A DNA stretch of 64,000 bases from Charina bottae (GCA_023362775.1 JALMGJ010000003.1:75377355-75441354), one strand, 5' to 3'. Positions 1 to 12,545 are shown, counted from the stretch's first letter. The notes: generated from the sequence alone by a model not told the origin. Numbers and translations are program-made.

Positions 1-1788
1 GTTTGTGTCTCTCTCTCTGTATAGAAAGATGATCACCTCCCACATGTGTTGAATTACATGAACTTTACACATTTTGTGTAACTTTCTCTCCTTTCCCTAT
101 GTTAAGGTGCCAGAAGAGTTTTAGGACTTTTCTTTTGAGTGAGAGAAATGCAGGAAACAACATAAATTTTATTGAGTGATAAAGTATTTGGGAATAGAAG
201 TGCAGAAACAAAGGGCTTTTAATGGTCCATGGGCAACATTTCATTTCGTTCACACTCTCACAATTCTTTCCACATAATTGATCAAATAGGATGGACTGGG
301 TCAATAATTGGAGAAAGTTTAAAAACATGATTTATACTGTTCAGTCATATATCAATCCTACTTTTGGCTCTGTTGAAATAGGATTTGCAGGTTTTCATAT
401 TATTTCAAAAACCTGCAAAACTGTTTTGAACAAGTTGATACTGGATCAAAAGAAAGATGTATACAGTACTGTACATCTTCAAAGGCAAAATGCTTTTAAA
501 CCATATGTAGTATTTCAAATTGATGGTAACTCTCTGACTTTATGTTTTGAATATTCCAAAGTAGATATTGGTTTCTTTTAACAATAAGCTTCAGACTATA
601 AACATTTTGAGGGCTCACCTTGTCTAAATAGTTTAATATTTAATAATAATCCTTAATTTTAGATTCCCTTGATCAGTGTTATGACATGTGAGAGCATTTA
701 TTTATTTAAAATATTTCTTTCTAGCCTTTCTGCTTGATGGCAGGCCCCTGTAAAGTGACTGGAAATATGTGATAATTAATATGCAGTTATATTAATAAAT
801 CTTGTCTTATATGACTTTTAAAGTTCTTTGGCAGATGATAATGGAAATTACTCACTTGATAACCGCTTGATATTTTTGCTACCGATGTTGTAACTGAAAG
901 TGGGCAATCAAATGCAGGTATGGTGATTGACTCCAGAAAACCAGGAGAAGTGGTAGGGCTGTACAGAGAGTGCCTAAGGTAGGCCTGATGTAGGGGATAG
1001 TGACATTTCCCTGTGAGAAGACCCATGCAGGTGTTGATCTCTGGTGAGGAATATGCCACAGTAAGAGCAGGGTCCAACAATTTGCATGGAAACTCAGTCA
1101 GATGGTGTCTTGCTTTGTGGAATCCATCTGTTTGGACAATTGCCCCAGTTCCCCAATCCCTCTAGGCAGTCCTGAAGCAGATATTAAGTTGTCTGTATAT
1201 CTGCCTTACCTAATTGGTGATTCAAATGTGTTTGGACTACCAGGATGGAAATTTTAGAATTTGCACTCCCAATGTATCTTAATGCACACTGAGAAATGCT
1301 ACCAAGATCATTTTCATAGGTCACAAAACTAATTCCAAAGGGCTCCAAGCTGAGACATCTGTATTCAGTTTAATGAATACCCTCCTGTAGGGACTTCCAT
1401 AGAAAGTTATCTCTGTGAACCTTATGAATATCCTGCTGACACAGTGAATTATGCACCAGGCACATTATGATTTTAGCCCTCATGCTGTCTAATGAATATC
1501 TTTGAAAACTGAACTAGAGCCATGCTTTTTTTAAAAAATTACAGAAACAGTTCAACCAATGAAACCTCTTGGTAATTCAGAAAGGGGGAAAGTTTTAATA
1601 AGATAAAGGAATTTTGTATATCCATCATTGTTCATTTTCTATTTAGTTTTTTTCCTTTGGAAGAAACTAGTCATCCATAGTCTGTTGAAGTAATTATCTC
1701 TGAGTGCTGTAATCAGTTTGTTTGAAAGTGCTGAAACTGATCTTATGCTCACAGAACTATATTGTGAACATCTTCATAAGGATTGAGA
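1..1788. other. AT-rich upstream DNA, nothing recognised
   Basis: No coding exon, RNA gene or intact repeat could be recognised in this AT-rich stretch. Open frames are short and lack homology-like motifs. It lies upstream of the TMCC2 promoter region. Confidence 0.5.
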
Positions 1789-1796
1789 CTTTAGCT

Positions 1797-2058
1797 CAGG
1801 GCTTTCCAAAGTTTTTCCCGTGGTGACACGCCAACCAGCGTTGGTGTGTCGCCACGGGAAAACCCGGAAGTGCGGGAGCGCGCAAAAACCCGGAAGCGCT
1901 GCTGCTGCTTTCGGGTTTTGCGCACTGCAGTTGGTGTGTCGCCGCGGGAAAACCTGGAAGCGCTGAGGATGATCAGCGCTTCCGGGTTGTGTGGCGACAC
2001 ACCAGACTCTGTGTGGCGACACACTTTTGTGTCGCGACACACAGTTTGGAAAGCTCTG
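1797..2058. mobile_element. hAT-superfamily MITE, GC-rich variant
   Basis: This is a 262-bp non-autonomous DNA transposon with no transposase frame. It begins CAGGGCTTTCCAAAG and ends CTTTGGAAAGCTCTG-like (read from the other strand CAGAGCTTTCCAAACT). It is flanked by a perfect 8-bp duplication CTTTAGCT at 1789-1796 and 2059-2066, which is diagnostic of hAT transposition. The ends match three other copies at 29.9, 41.0 and 48.1 kb. The interior differs from them: it is rich in CpG and in repeated GTGTCGCCACGGGAAAACC-like and CCCGGAAG blocks, so it is a distinct subfamily. Short open frames across it are not genes. Confidence 0.92.
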
Positions 2059-2066
2059 CTTTAGCT

Positions 2067-3099
2067 TGAAAATAATGTCAACAAAACCAGATAATCTTAC
2101 CTTTTGATTATGAATTGTTCATAATTTGCTCTGTAAAGATTATCTGAGCTGACTGTTCAGAATATTTAAGTTGCTTGAGAAACATCATGATTTTCAGTAT
2201 GCTTTTAAAGTAATTATTTTTAAATATTCAGTTAGGTTTTCTTGCCTATATTATATATGAAAAACGTTTTTATCTTACCTATTTTGCATCCTAGTCTTTA
2301 AAATTAATTGGCATTAATTAAGTTACAATATTTTGCAACAGTTCAATTGAAATGGAACTATATTTAAAGAATGAACATACTTTATATTGGGTGAGATTTT
2401 GTGGTCAGTTTTTAGAGCTTTAAATAGTTCTTCTGATAGAAAGCATGAGGTGAAGAAAAGTAAGGAGAAAAATGTGTGAACCTTAGAAACTTGAATGCTA
2501 AAATTTGGCTACCATTTAAAAACTAAAGTTAGCTCAGTACAATTTGTTGCCTGAAGCAGAGCAGAAAATGGTTTCACAAATACTTTATAAATACAAATGC
2601 TTGGTCAAATACTTTAAGGCAGCAATCTGTCACCCACTTATCTGGAGTAAACCCTATTGGAATCAAAAGGATCTGAATAATGAATTGCGGAGTAAGGCTA
2701 CAGTCCTAGATGTACTTTCCTGGAAGTAATCTAATTAAAGTTAGTGGGATTTATCTAAGAGTAGACATTGCAGATTTACACTGCACAAAGTCTTGCTCAG
2801 CTTTCAGACATTAGTTCCTGCCTTCATCTATCCTTTTCATTATCTGAAGCAGGCTATTTCATCTTGTTGCTATGAAATATTGTTTCTCCTGACTAAGTTA
2901 TTTTGCACTGATTGTCATACACAGGTTGATTAGTTTTTGCAGCTTTTGTGGAACTAACCTCAATTAATCATAGGAAATTTACATTAGAGGAAGTTCATTC
3001 TGCTATGTTTTCTTTCAACTGAATCCCATAATAAATGGACTTCCCACTCCAAATCTTAGGTACATAGGTAGCTCTGTAGTGATTAAAATGTCAGTACAC
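2067..3099. other. AT-rich DNA with a possible old MITE relic
   Basis: Most of this stretch shows nothing. Around 2620-2795 the sequence (GGAGTAAACCCTATTGGA, then TTAGTGGGATTTATCTAAGAGTAGACAT) resembles a widespread amniote repeat that carries the words 'GGAGTAAG..CCATTGA' and 'GGGACTTA..GAGTAGACAT'. No terminal repeats or target duplication could be fixed, so the assignment is weak. Confidence 0.35.
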
Positions 3100-3106
3100 T
3101 ATATTT

Positions 3107-6100
3107 CCCTTTCATGGATCACTGCCTTGTTGTGGCAAAGGGGCTTGCATAACTCAATGAAGTCAGGTCAAGACGGACAGGTCATGACGGAGAGTTCTGA
3201 CAAAACATGGTCCACTGGAGGAGGAAATGGCAACCCACTCCAGTATCCTTGCGAAGAAAACCCCATGGACAGTATCAAAAGGCTAAAAGATATGACGCCG
3301 GAAGATGAGCCCCTCAGGTCGGAAGGTGTCCAATATGCTACTGGGGAAGAGCGGAGGGCAATTCTGAGTAGCTGCAGAAAGAGTGAAGCGGCTGGGCCAA
3401 AGCCGAAAGGACGCTCAGTTGTGGATGTGTCTGGAAGTGGAAGGAAAGTCTGATGCTGTAAAGAACAATATTGCACAGGAACCTGGAATGTAAGATCTAT
3501 GAATCAAGGTAAGCTGGATGTGGTCAAACATCCCTTAGAAGAAATGGAGTAGCCCTCATGGTCAATAAAAGAGTGGGAAGGCAGTACTGGGGTACAACCT
3601 CAAAAATGACAGAATGATCTTAGTTCGAATCCAAGGCAAACCATTCAACATCACAGTAATCCAAGTCTATGCCCCAACCACTGATGCTGAAGAAGCTGAA
3701 GTCGACCGGTTCTATGAAGACCTACAACACCTTCTAGAACTAACACCAAAAAAAGATGTCCTGTTCATCATAGGGCACTGGAATGCTAAAGTAGGAAGTC
3801 AAAAAATAACCGGAATAACAGGCAAGTTCGGCCCTGGAGTACAAAATGAAGCAGGGCAAAGGCTAATAGAGTTTTGTCAAGAGAACACACTGGTCATAGC
3901 AAGCACTCTTTTCCAACAACACAAGAGACAACTCTACACATGGACATCACCAGATGGTCAATACCGAAATCAGATTGATTATATACTTTGCAGCCAAAGA
4001 TGGAGAAGCTCTATACAATCAGCAAAAACAAGACCTGGAGCTGACTGGCTCAGATCATGAACTTCTTGTTGCAAAATTTAGGCTTAAATTGAAGAACGTA
4101 GGGAAAACCACTAGACCACTCAGGTATGACCTAAATCATATCCCTTATGAATATACAGTGGAGGTGAGGAATAGATTTAAAGGATTAGATCTGGTAGACA
4201 GAGTGCCTGAAGAACTATGGATGGAGGTTCGTAACATTGTACAGGAGGCAGCAACTAAAACCATCCCAAAGAAAAAGAAATGCAAGAAAGCAAAGTGGCT
4301 GTCTGATGAGGCTTTACAAATAGCTGAGGAAAGAAGGAAAGCAAAAGGCAAGGGAGAAAGGGAAAGATATAACCAACTGAATGCAGATTTCCAGAGAATA
4401 GCAAGGAGAGATAAGGCCTTCTTAAATGAACAATGCAAAGAAATCGAGGAAAACAATAGAATGGGGAAGACTAGAGATCTCTTCAAGAAAATCGGAGATA
4501 TCAAGGGAACGATTTGTGCAAAGATGGGCATGATAAAAGACAAAAAAGGCAGGGACCTAACAGAACCAGAAGAGATTAAGAAGAGGTGGCAAGAATACAC
4601 AGAAGAACTATACAAGAAAGATCTTAATGTCCCTGATAAATACGATGGTGTGGTCACTGACCTTGAGCCGGACATTCTAAAGGTGAAGTCAAGTGGGCCT
4701 TAGGAAGCATTAATAACAACAAAGCTAGCGGAGAAGACAGTATCCCAGCTGAGCTATTTAAAATCCTAAAAGATGATGCTGTTAAAGTGCTGCACTCAAT
4801 ATGCCAACAAATTTGGAAAACTCAACAGTGGCCACAGGATTGGAAAAGGTCAGTTTACGTTCCAATTCCAAAGAAGGGCAATGCCAAAGAATGTTCAAAC
4901 TACCGTACAATTGCGCTCATTTCACATGCTACCAAGGTTATGCTCAAAATCCTACAAGCTAGGCTTCAGCAGTATGTGAACCGAGAACTACCAGAAGTGC
5001 AAGCTGGGTTTCGAAGAGGCAGAGGAACTAGAGATCAGATTGCCAACATTCGCTGGATCATGGGAAAAGCAAGAGAGTTCCAGAAAAACATCATCTTCTG
5101 CTTCATTGACTTCACTGACAATAAAGCCTTTGATTGTGTGGATCACAACAAACTGTGGCAAATTCTTAAAGAGATGGGAGTACCAGACCACCTTACCTGT
5201 CTCCTGAGAAACCTGTATGCAGGTCAAGAAGCAACAGTTAGAACCGGACATGGAACAACCGATTGGTTCAAAATTGGGAAAGGAGTACGACAAGGCTGTA
5301 TGTTATCCCCCTGCTTATTTAACTTATATGAAGAGTACATCATGAGAAATGCTGGGCTGGATGAATCACAAGCCGGAGTTAAGATTGCCGGGAGAAATAT
5401 CAACAACCTCAGATATGCAGATGATACCACCCTAATGGCAGAAAGTGAAGAGGAACTAAAGAGCCTCTTGATGAGGTGAAAGAGGAGAGTGCAAAAGCTG
5501 GCTTGAAACTCAACATTAAAAAAAACTCAGATCATGGCTTCTGGTCCCATCACTTCCTGGCAAATAGAAAGGGAAGAAATGGAAGCAGTGACAGATTTTA
5601 TTTTCTTGGGCTCCAAGATCACCACAGACGGTGACTGCAGCCATGAAATTAAAAGACGCTTGCTCCTTGGGAGGAAAGCTATGGCAAACCTAGACAGCAT
5701 ATTAAAAAGCAGAGACATCACCTTGCCGACAAAGGTCCGTATAGTTAAAGCTATGGTTTTCCCAGTAGTAATGTATGGCTGTGAGAGTTGGACCATAAGG
5801 AAGGCTGAGCGCCGAAGAATTGATGCTTTCGAACTGTGGTGCTGGAGAAGACTCTTAAGAGTCCCTTGGACTGCAAGGAGGTCAAATCCGTCAATCCTAA
5901 AGGAAATCAACCCTGACTGCTCATTGGAAGGACAGATACTGAAGCTGAAGCTCACATACTTTGGCCACCTAATGCGAAGAGAGGACTCACTGGAAAAGAC
6001 CCTGATGCTGGGAAAGACTGAAGGCAAAAGGAGAAGGGGACGGCAGAGGATGAGATGGTTAGATAGCCTCACCGATGTAATGAACATGAATTTGAGTAAA

Positions 6101-6203
6101 CTCCAGGAGACAGTGGAGGACAGGAAGGCCTGGCATGCTATGGTCCATGAGGTCACAAAGAGTCGGACATGACTAAACAACTGAACAACAACAACAACAA
6201 CAT
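3107..6203 (+). mobile_element. RTE-clade BovB LINE, nearly full length
   Basis: This is an almost complete BovB non-LTR retrotransposon of 3.1 kb. A 5' untranslated part with the BovB words TTTCATGGATCACTGCC and GGAGGAAATGGCAACCCACTCC is followed by endonuclease, reverse transcriptase and C-terminal regions. The 3' end is GAGTCGGACATGACT and then (AAC)n. A 7-bp candidate target duplication TATATTT lies at 3100-3106 and 6204-6210. The coding frame is broken at four places at least, so the copy is dead. BovB is patchily distributed among animals and abundant in squamates, with horizontal transfer proposed through ticks; that background is established knowledge, not visible here. Confidence 0.95.
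3479..6172 (+). pseudogene. BovB ORF (endonuclease plus reverse transcriptase), broken
   Basis: The frame would encode an AP-type endonuclease (remains about 3479-4060: GTWNVRSMNQGKLDVV, VIQVYAPTTDAEEAEV, QIDYILCSQRW) and a reverse transcriptase (about 4787-5479: KGNAKECSNYRTIALISH, motif A around FIDF, GVRQGCMLSPCLFNLY, catalytic YADD at 5414-5425), then a C-terminal region (5534-6172: YGCESWTIRKAE, ELWCWRRLLRVPWTARRSN). About 100 bp is missing near 3520-3545, within the N-terminal endonuclease. Further frame changes occur near 4030, 4690 and 5476. Motif A is also two residues longer than in the copy at 56.8 kb (FIDFTDNKAFD against FIDYAKAFD). No functional protein is expected. Confidence 0.93.
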
Positions 6204-6319
6204 TATATTTGGTCAAAATAGCTATTTGAACTGTTGCAGAAGATTTATATGCAAGGGGACATTATTTATTTATATGCAACGGGACAAGAGTTATTACCAC
6301 ATGATAAAAATCTCTCCCC

Positions 6320-6480
6320 CTGCACAGAGGGGGTCTTGCTGTGGGTCAGCTGGATTACTTTGTGCTGGCCACTATCTCTCAGCCCTAGGAAGAAGGCAAT
6401 GGCAAACCACTTCTGAAAATGTGGCCAAGAAAACTGCTTAGATTAGTCCATGTAGTCACCAGGAGTCAAACCTGATTCAA
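6320..6480 (+). mobile_element. Sauria-type SINE, 3' part only
   Basis: The segment carries CCCTAGGAAGAAGGCAATGG, CAAACCACTTCTGAAAA, CCAAGAAAACTGC and CACCAGGAGTCAAA in order. This is the 3' body of the tRNA-derived SINEs seen complete at 25989-26214. The tRNA-like head is degraded or absent. The 3' end of this family resembles the BovB 3' end, which would let BovB enzyme mobilise it. Confidence 0.7.
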
Positions 6481-7401
6481 AATTGCATACAGTATACACC
6501 CAAAACAGGCTACTCTTATTTTTCTGGATTATTTTGTTTCAGAACTGCAGCCAGAGTGGCTCATTTAGTAGGACATAGGAAAAGACAGTGCAGAAACATT
6601 GTATTGTTCTTATGTTCTGAAGTCATATGACTGAGTATCTAGTCTTGAAGTTACTGTGTGTTGTTCAAGTTCTGCTTGGACCGCAAAGCTCAAAGTGAAT
6701 ATTTTAAACAAGACTCTAAGCAACCCATAATATGTGGGTCATATTTTTCCTTAGGAGTTAGAAGTTGGAACAAAACTGATGTTCAAAGACTTTATTGTTG
6801 AAGTAGCAAAAGCCTCTATTCAGGCTACATATTACATAAATACAGTATCAATACTGTTGAAAATATAAACACACCCACAAAAACACTACTACACTACAGT
6901 AAGTCAGATGACAAACAGCTGACAAACAGCTGACTAAAAGGGCAATATGATTTGAGGAGATTGTTATAGACAGAATATTGAATCATATAACTTTTATGTA
7001 CAGTAAGGGCAGCTGTTTTTTTATTTTATTGTTGTCCTTCTTTGCATATTATAGATCATTCCAAAGGGAAACACATGCACCCAATCATCAGGGATTAGTA
7101 ACTTACTTTCAAAAGAAAAAAAATCCTTCAACAGTGAAAGTTTTGAAGACCACTGGGTTGGAAAAAAGTCATTTTTCTTTGGATTTACTAGCTGGACTGA
7201 TCAGGGCTATTTTCTTTGTCTCCCTCTCTCTCCCTACTCCCCCTTCTCCTTCTTGGAAAAAGACTTTCCTGAAAGTAAGTTTCAATGAATCCAATAAAAT
7301 GTATGGCATTTTTACTATAATGGAGTTCAAGGTAAAACTACCCTATGTAAGCTTCATTGAACCGAATGGAATATATTATAATGTACGGACATTTTTAATG
7401 C
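6481..7401. other. AT-rich DNA, nothing recognised
   Basis: No repeat or exon with clear features is seen. A short tandem duplication of GACAAACAGCTGAC lies near 6910-6932. Confidence 0.45.
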
Positions 7402-7552
7402 TTCGGTTCTTCAACCACTAGTACCCTCCAGATATTTTTGGTCTAAGGCATTAATGTCCAGCCAACCTGACCATTTACCCTGATGGCTGGGGAATGATGG
7501 GAATTGTAGACCAACACATTTGGTGAGCACTATGTTGTGAAGGTCTCCTAAA
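7402..7552. mobile_element. Degraded palindromic MITE (probably hAT)
   Basis: The left arm (CCTCCAGATATTTTTGG) and the inner words GATGGCTGGGGAATGATGGG and AATTGTAGACCAACAC match a common amniote palindromic MITE whose arms read CCTCCAGATGTT..GGACTACAA and their complement. The ends are eroded and no target duplication was identified. Confidence 0.55.
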
Positions 7553-8329
7553 AACATCCAGAAATAAAACCAGTCTTTCTTGTGGGACGGATTGAGATTA
7601 AAATGGGGTGGGGATTGGAATCTCCACCGTAAATATTACCCCAACCTTCTTGAGGGAAAAGCAGCAGACAAATCTTCTAGGTTAAGGGAAAAAGTTTAAA
7701 AGCTATATAGTAACTCTAATTTGATACTAACATAATATGAACTGTGATTTATATGTAAGCATGTTATGCACATTGCTACCTTGTCTTTTAAAAAGCTGTA
7801 TGATAAAGGTTGCGATAAGGGGAGGAAAACGAAACGAATTAGTATCTGACACATGATATGCTTCAAATATATGAATGCCATGTGGTGAAATGTTAGCACA
7901 TAGATACTGTAAATAAATACACTTGACTAAATCAAACAGGAACATATTTGAAATAAGTGTGCATAGCAGCATATGCAGGCTGAGGGTGATGGGTGCTGTA
8001 GTGGGTTCTTTTTGCTCCTTGCATCTGGAGGGCCCGATGTGCAGGATCATCACACATCTCTCTCCTCCTTTCAGTGGAATTGGTGAGAGAGTATTAATAG
8101 AAGAGCAGCACAGATTCTGTAGGTCCCATTGACACCCATTGACATGCATATCTGAAATGCATAGACAGAATGAGAACCGAAAGACAACCAGATGTTTAAA
8201 GCTGAAATATATTCCTCTGGTGAAGCTGCGAATAAATTCAAAGCAAAACCAGCCCTTGGTGAGTGAGTGGCTTGCTGGTGGGAGGAGTTCCCATGGCAAT
8301 AGAGAAAGGTGGCATGACTGATATCAGCC
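7553..8329. other. Upstream flank of the CpG-rich block, nothing recognised
   Basis: AT-rich sequence grading into higher GC from about 8200. Antisense open frames exist but show no family motif, so none is called. Confidence 0.45.
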
Positions 8330-8860
8330 GCGTCCCCCAAAGCAGGCTAAGCGGGACCCAATGAGGGGGTTCAGGCGAGGAGGCCACGCCAATGCCTTCC
8401 TCCCGTCCCCGCAACGCTGCGAGGTAAACTACCGCCCGCCCTGCAAAGCCGCAGCCCAGTGCAGCACCATTCCCCTATTGACAGCTCCTGGTAGCGGGAA
8501 GGGGCGGGGGAGAATGGGAGCCACCGGCCAACCAAACCTGGAAAGAGCTCGAGGCTGTGCCCTCCTCCTGCTCTCCAGATCGAGCTACCACTCTGATTGG
8601 TTAGTTCTGGCTATCAATCAGGCTATCCAGCCGGCTAGCTAAATGGGTGGGTTAGGCTGAGGGATTTGCTCTTCAGCCTCGACAGGAACGGCGGAAAGTG
8701 GGTTCTTTTTGCATGCGTGGGGGAAGTAAGTAAGCAACGACTGGGCGTCGCGTTAAAAGAAAAGAGGAAGAGATGCCCTCAGCGGGAGAGAATTTCCAAC
8801 CATGCTGGACGCTCAGATCAAGATCGCTCTTTCGCTTTCCTAAGCAGTGAGTAGCCTGTA
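8330..8860 (+). promoter_or_regulatory. TMCC2: CpG-island promoter of TMCC2 (inferred)
   Basis: This block is GC-rich and clearly denser in CpG than its surroundings. It holds a consensus Sp1/GC box GGGGCGGGGG at 8501-8510, an inverted CCAAT box (GATTGG) at 8595-8600 and a direct CCCAAT near 8356-8361. No TATA box is obvious, as is usual for CpG-island promoters. A splice-donor-like GCA|GTGAGTAG follows at 8846/8847. A pyrimidine-rich tract at 9131-9170 followed by AG dinucleotides (9190, 9196) could be the acceptor of the exon that carries the TMCC2 start codon. The link to TMCC2 rests on position (about 0.4-0.9 kb upstream of the ATG, same strand) and not on transcript data. Confidence 0.6.
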
Positions 8861-9216
8861 AAAGAAGGGAGGGGAGCGCTAGCAAATGCATACTGTTTAC
8901 TCGCGCGTCATCCTCCCAGTCAAATCCCAGCCAGGCAGCCCGCTCTTTCCCAGTTGCAGTTTTAACTCAGGCAGCCAAAGTTGGGTGATGGTAGTGGGTC
9001 CTGCCCTGCCGTCCAGTGCAATGAGTTGGATGGGCATGTTTTTCTTCCCAGCTCCTCCCTGTAGTCTGCTTACCTCCCTCCGGATCACAGGTGAAAATGA
9101 ACTTCAGCTTTCTGGGATGATCTGACCTGGTCCTCCCCCCCCCCCCCGTTTCCTTCCTGTTTCTTATCTGCAACGCTTTGAAAAAGCAAGAACCAGAGGC
9201 TGACGTCTCACCCAGC

Positions 9217-9405
9217 ATGAAGAGGTGCAAATCAGATGAGCTGCAGCAGTTAGACGGAGACTCTGCTGGGACAGAAGATGCCCTCCTCCTGCCCACCATG
9301 GATGCCAAGCTTGGGGATTCAGCTGCTGCTCTGGCGGATTTGGGTGTCTCCAATCCAAACCCAGCTCCCCATCCTGTTACCCGGAGCAAACCACCTGATT
9401 TAAAG
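9217..9405 (+). CDS. TMCC2: TMCC2, first coding exon (N-terminus)
   Basis: The exon encodes the N-terminal 63 residues, starting MKRCKSDELQQ and ending TRSKPPDLK. The ATG has A at -3. The exon ends AAG|GTATTT, a phase-0 donor, and the reading frame hits a stop just inside the intron. The residues join directly to [11 protein letters not shown] of the exon at 42737, as expected for TMCC2. TMCC proteins are endoplasmic-reticulum proteins with cytoplasmic coiled coils and two C-terminal membrane segments; TMCC2 is reported to bind apolipoprotein E and the amyloid precursor protein (family knowledge). This segment is low-complexity and acidic, with no domain of its own. The middle of the exon is the least conserved part, so identity rests on its two ends and on the next exon. 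Confidence 0.9.
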
Positions 9406-11574
9406 GTATTTTAAAGATGCTTTGTCTCTGGCTGGACTACAGTCCAAATCCCCAAGTGGGAGATGTATACATTATTGACAAGTGCAAAAATGTCACAGGT
9501 GCTACATTTGCAGATGGTTATTTTTAAAGGTGCACCAGTCAACCTAGTCATTAGTACTATCCAACTTGTTTGACAAGTTCCCAGTGTTGAGTTTTCTTGT
9601 GTTCATGTACGTTCCTGTTAAATAATAGACTTCCTTCAGTTAGTCGCCTTTGCAACATAATACAAATGAAATATAATCTATTGCTGGTGCAGTGATTGGG
9701 GAATCTGATTTGATCAGATTCAATGGCACTTTAAGTTGCTATTTCACACAATCTTTTTTACCTCTGTATATCTCTAGGCTGCAGTTCCATACCTGAGAAT
9801 AAACCCCAGTGAGCCCATTGGGACTTACATTTAAACAGACATTGTTACAGAGTTGTATTGTTGGATGACAGTTTACAGTCATATCTGGTTCCAAATTCTA
9901 TCTAGTAATTCCTTGCCTGCTGTTTACTCTGTGTAGAGAGTAAATGCCAATTACTATGTGAAATTGTAACACGGCAACACCAGATTTAGTGAACATTTAG
10001 ACAGGTATCATATGGCTATTAGCCAAAATGATTTAGAATGCAGCTTCATCTTCAGGTTTGCTAGACATCAATAGTGACTATCAAAAGATGTTGATCTTAA
10101 TAGTGGACATTATTACAATAGGATATTGAATATAAATGGCTCAATGGAATTGAGCAAGTGTGGCTACGATTATCTTTCTTTATAGTGGAGTATGATTTGA
10201 TGAACCTGGTATAATTTAGCCACATAACTGCAAAATAGACTCAAAGAAACCTTGACTGATTAAAAAATGACTTATTCCCACATTAATGGATGTGTGATAG
10301 TGAAATTTGTATGGATTATTTATTACTCTGGAGTTTAAGATGTTCCCAAAAGAATTTCCCAGAAGGGTCCTTATCATTAACAGTGAAGAACTATTTTTTA
10401 ATAAAACCAGATTACTATTTGTTAACCTATTTGGTAAACTGGTTTGAATTATATAAAAGTTATAGGTTACAAATAGAGTGATGTTGCAACAGAGGTTTGC
10501 CGACTCATTTGTCTACTCACTTGTAACAATAAAACTCCCCTTCAAGTAGCCAGGCATAAAAGCTTCTATAAGTTAAAAGAACATTCCTGTTGCTTTTCTT
10601 TTAGACTGTAATGAGCCATAAATGACTGTTTCAGGGCACAGCCAGATGGCTGCATTATGGTACTATCCCTGAATCAGCAGCAAACTATGCCAGCATAAAT
10701 TGTGCTGCCCTGACTGCTGAACCTTATTCTGTCTCAGGAAAGAGGCAGTCAGTGGTGCCAACATTAATAGTTTTAATGTAGGACGGGTTAATGAAAATGA
10801 TTGCTAGATTCCCCTAACTACTTTTCCCCTTCTACTGAGCAACACCTCCGGGGGTGGAGGTGAGGATCACCGCCACTCACTCTTCTTAACGTATGGTAGG
10901 TTAGGGTTGGGCAAGCATAGCCGATGGAAGAGTTTAGCCGTCTTTCAAATTGCCTGCGTGACCGGTCGCAGGTATAGAAGCGGGCTTTTGAGGACTATCA
11001 TGGCTCTCCCTCCCTTCCACCCTACCTCATGCCTCCTGTGTGCCTGTGATCTGTAGCATGGAGGAGATGGGCACAGGGTGAAGCAAGAAAGAACGATTAA
11101 TAACAAGCAACCTCCATTCTCAGCTAGTGATGCAAGGGAAGGTTATTGGTGACAGAATGCAGAAATGACCTGTAGAGTGGCCAAAATGGCACTGCTACCC
11201 CCCACAGGACCAGCAATATGCAACGGACAGAATCTGTCTCCCTTTCCCAGTTTAAGTTGACCCTTGGTTCAGCATGGGATTACACTTTTACAAAAGATTG
11301 CTAATCCTGTCAACACAGATCTAATTCTTTTTCAAAAGAGCACTGAATCTGTACACAATAAAGTCACATGAGGTCTCACCTGAAAGTGCCACTCAGGCAC
11401 TACATGTCAGGTTTCTCTGAGGAATCCAGGTGTCTTCTGCAGCTCATGCTACAATGGCCACAAAGGGCAGTGCCCAGCATCCAGAGGAGTGGAGGTATGC
11501 CTGCAGCAGCATCAAGTGGCCAATAGGAGCTGAACTGATCCTAGCCCATACCACATTGTTAATCACATTGTTGA
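9406..11574. other. Intronic DNA, nothing firm recognised
   Basis: Mostly AT-rich. Around 9780-9850 the words GAATAAACCCCAGTGAGCCCATT and GGGACTTACATTTAAACAGACATTG (shown in part) resemble the same old MITE suspected near 2.7 kb. From 10.8 to 11.25 kb the GC content rises, without any recognisable element. Confidence 0.4.
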
Positions 11575-11655
11575 TTTAAGTGTCTTAAAGCTGCCCAGTC
11601 GTTGCATGCGAGGTGGGCGGTAGACAAATATGACAAATAAATAAATAAACAAAGA
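11575..11655 (+). repeat. L2-type LINE 3' tail fragment
   Basis: The order AAAGCTGCCCAGTCG, GAGGTGGGCGGTAGAC, AAATATGAC and (AAAT)n is the typical 3' end of squamate L2-type LINEs. Only the last 80 bp or so are present. Confidence 0.6.
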
Positions 11656-12545
11656 GTGTCCCCAGCAAACAAAATTGTGTTGAAAGGAGGGAGAACATAT
11701 TTTAAAACTGGAACAGCTGAGGATAACATTAAGCTGCTAGGAATGAGAGAATGGTAAGATAATGAAGATGTGGCATATACAGCAAGGGGTACCAAGGTAT
11801 GTTTGTGCCGCGGTTAGGGGGATATGTGGTTGAGCCCTCAGGTACAGTGCTCAGATGGGTCAGTAATTACTGTAGGCTCTTTTGCAAAAATATCATAACT
11901 CTGCCTTGATTATTTTACTTGGTGTTTGTATTTGCCCAAGATGTGGGTTGGAAAATTTTTGTGTTGTCTCTGTGGAACTATGTTTATTATATCTTGAAAG
12001 ATAATGAAATTCCTGCAGTCATTTTGCAATTGTCCTATTCTCCAGCTGTTTTGGGGTTCTGTGGGTTGAAAAGTAGGGGTAGAAATTGAACAAAATAAGT
12101 TAGACAGTATAAACTATATTTTTTTCTGCTGTCTAAGATGAATAGAACACTGAATATTCCCTCTCCATCACAGTTCTGGAATCCTTTAGCTCCCATCCCA
12201 TTTGACACCTGTTCATCCCCACTTCCACATAAATGCTCTCCCTATGAGACTATTTATTTATTAAATTACCACAGATCATTAAGCCCTCACCAATAGGCAC
12301 TTGTAACTTTGTCTTTTTTAGCATTTCTGCTGGGTTTGTGTTTCCCTGCGTCATGTCATTTTATAAAATCATTACTAGTGAGAACATACAAAAATGTTTT
12401 TTAATGGTGTCTCATGCTCTGCATCTCTAGGTGTTTGATGTACTTGTCAATCATACTTAAAGAAAACTGTAACTCCACTCATGCACTTCAGAACAGTTGC
12501 AGTCTCTTCTTACTGTTATATTTACAACCACCAAATTTTTATTTA
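11656..12545. other. Intronic DNA, nothing recognised
   Basis: AT-rich unique-looking sequence with no coding or repeat signature that can be supported. Confidence 0.4.

Noticed and set aside
1774..2064. Several overlapping open frames of 70-90 codons
   Set aside because: They all lie in the hAT MITE, whose GC-rich interior has few stops by chance. None resembles a transposase.
5527..6216. Antisense open frame of 229 codons
   Set aside because: Shadow of the first BovB C-terminal region.
7265..7390. Weak similarity to the GGAGTAAG..GAGTAGACAT amniote MITE
   Set aside because: Too diverged to separate from chance by eye; no ends or target duplication.
7727..8340. Antisense open frames upstream of the CpG island
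   Set aside because: No motif, no splice or start context, and composition like the surrounding DNA.
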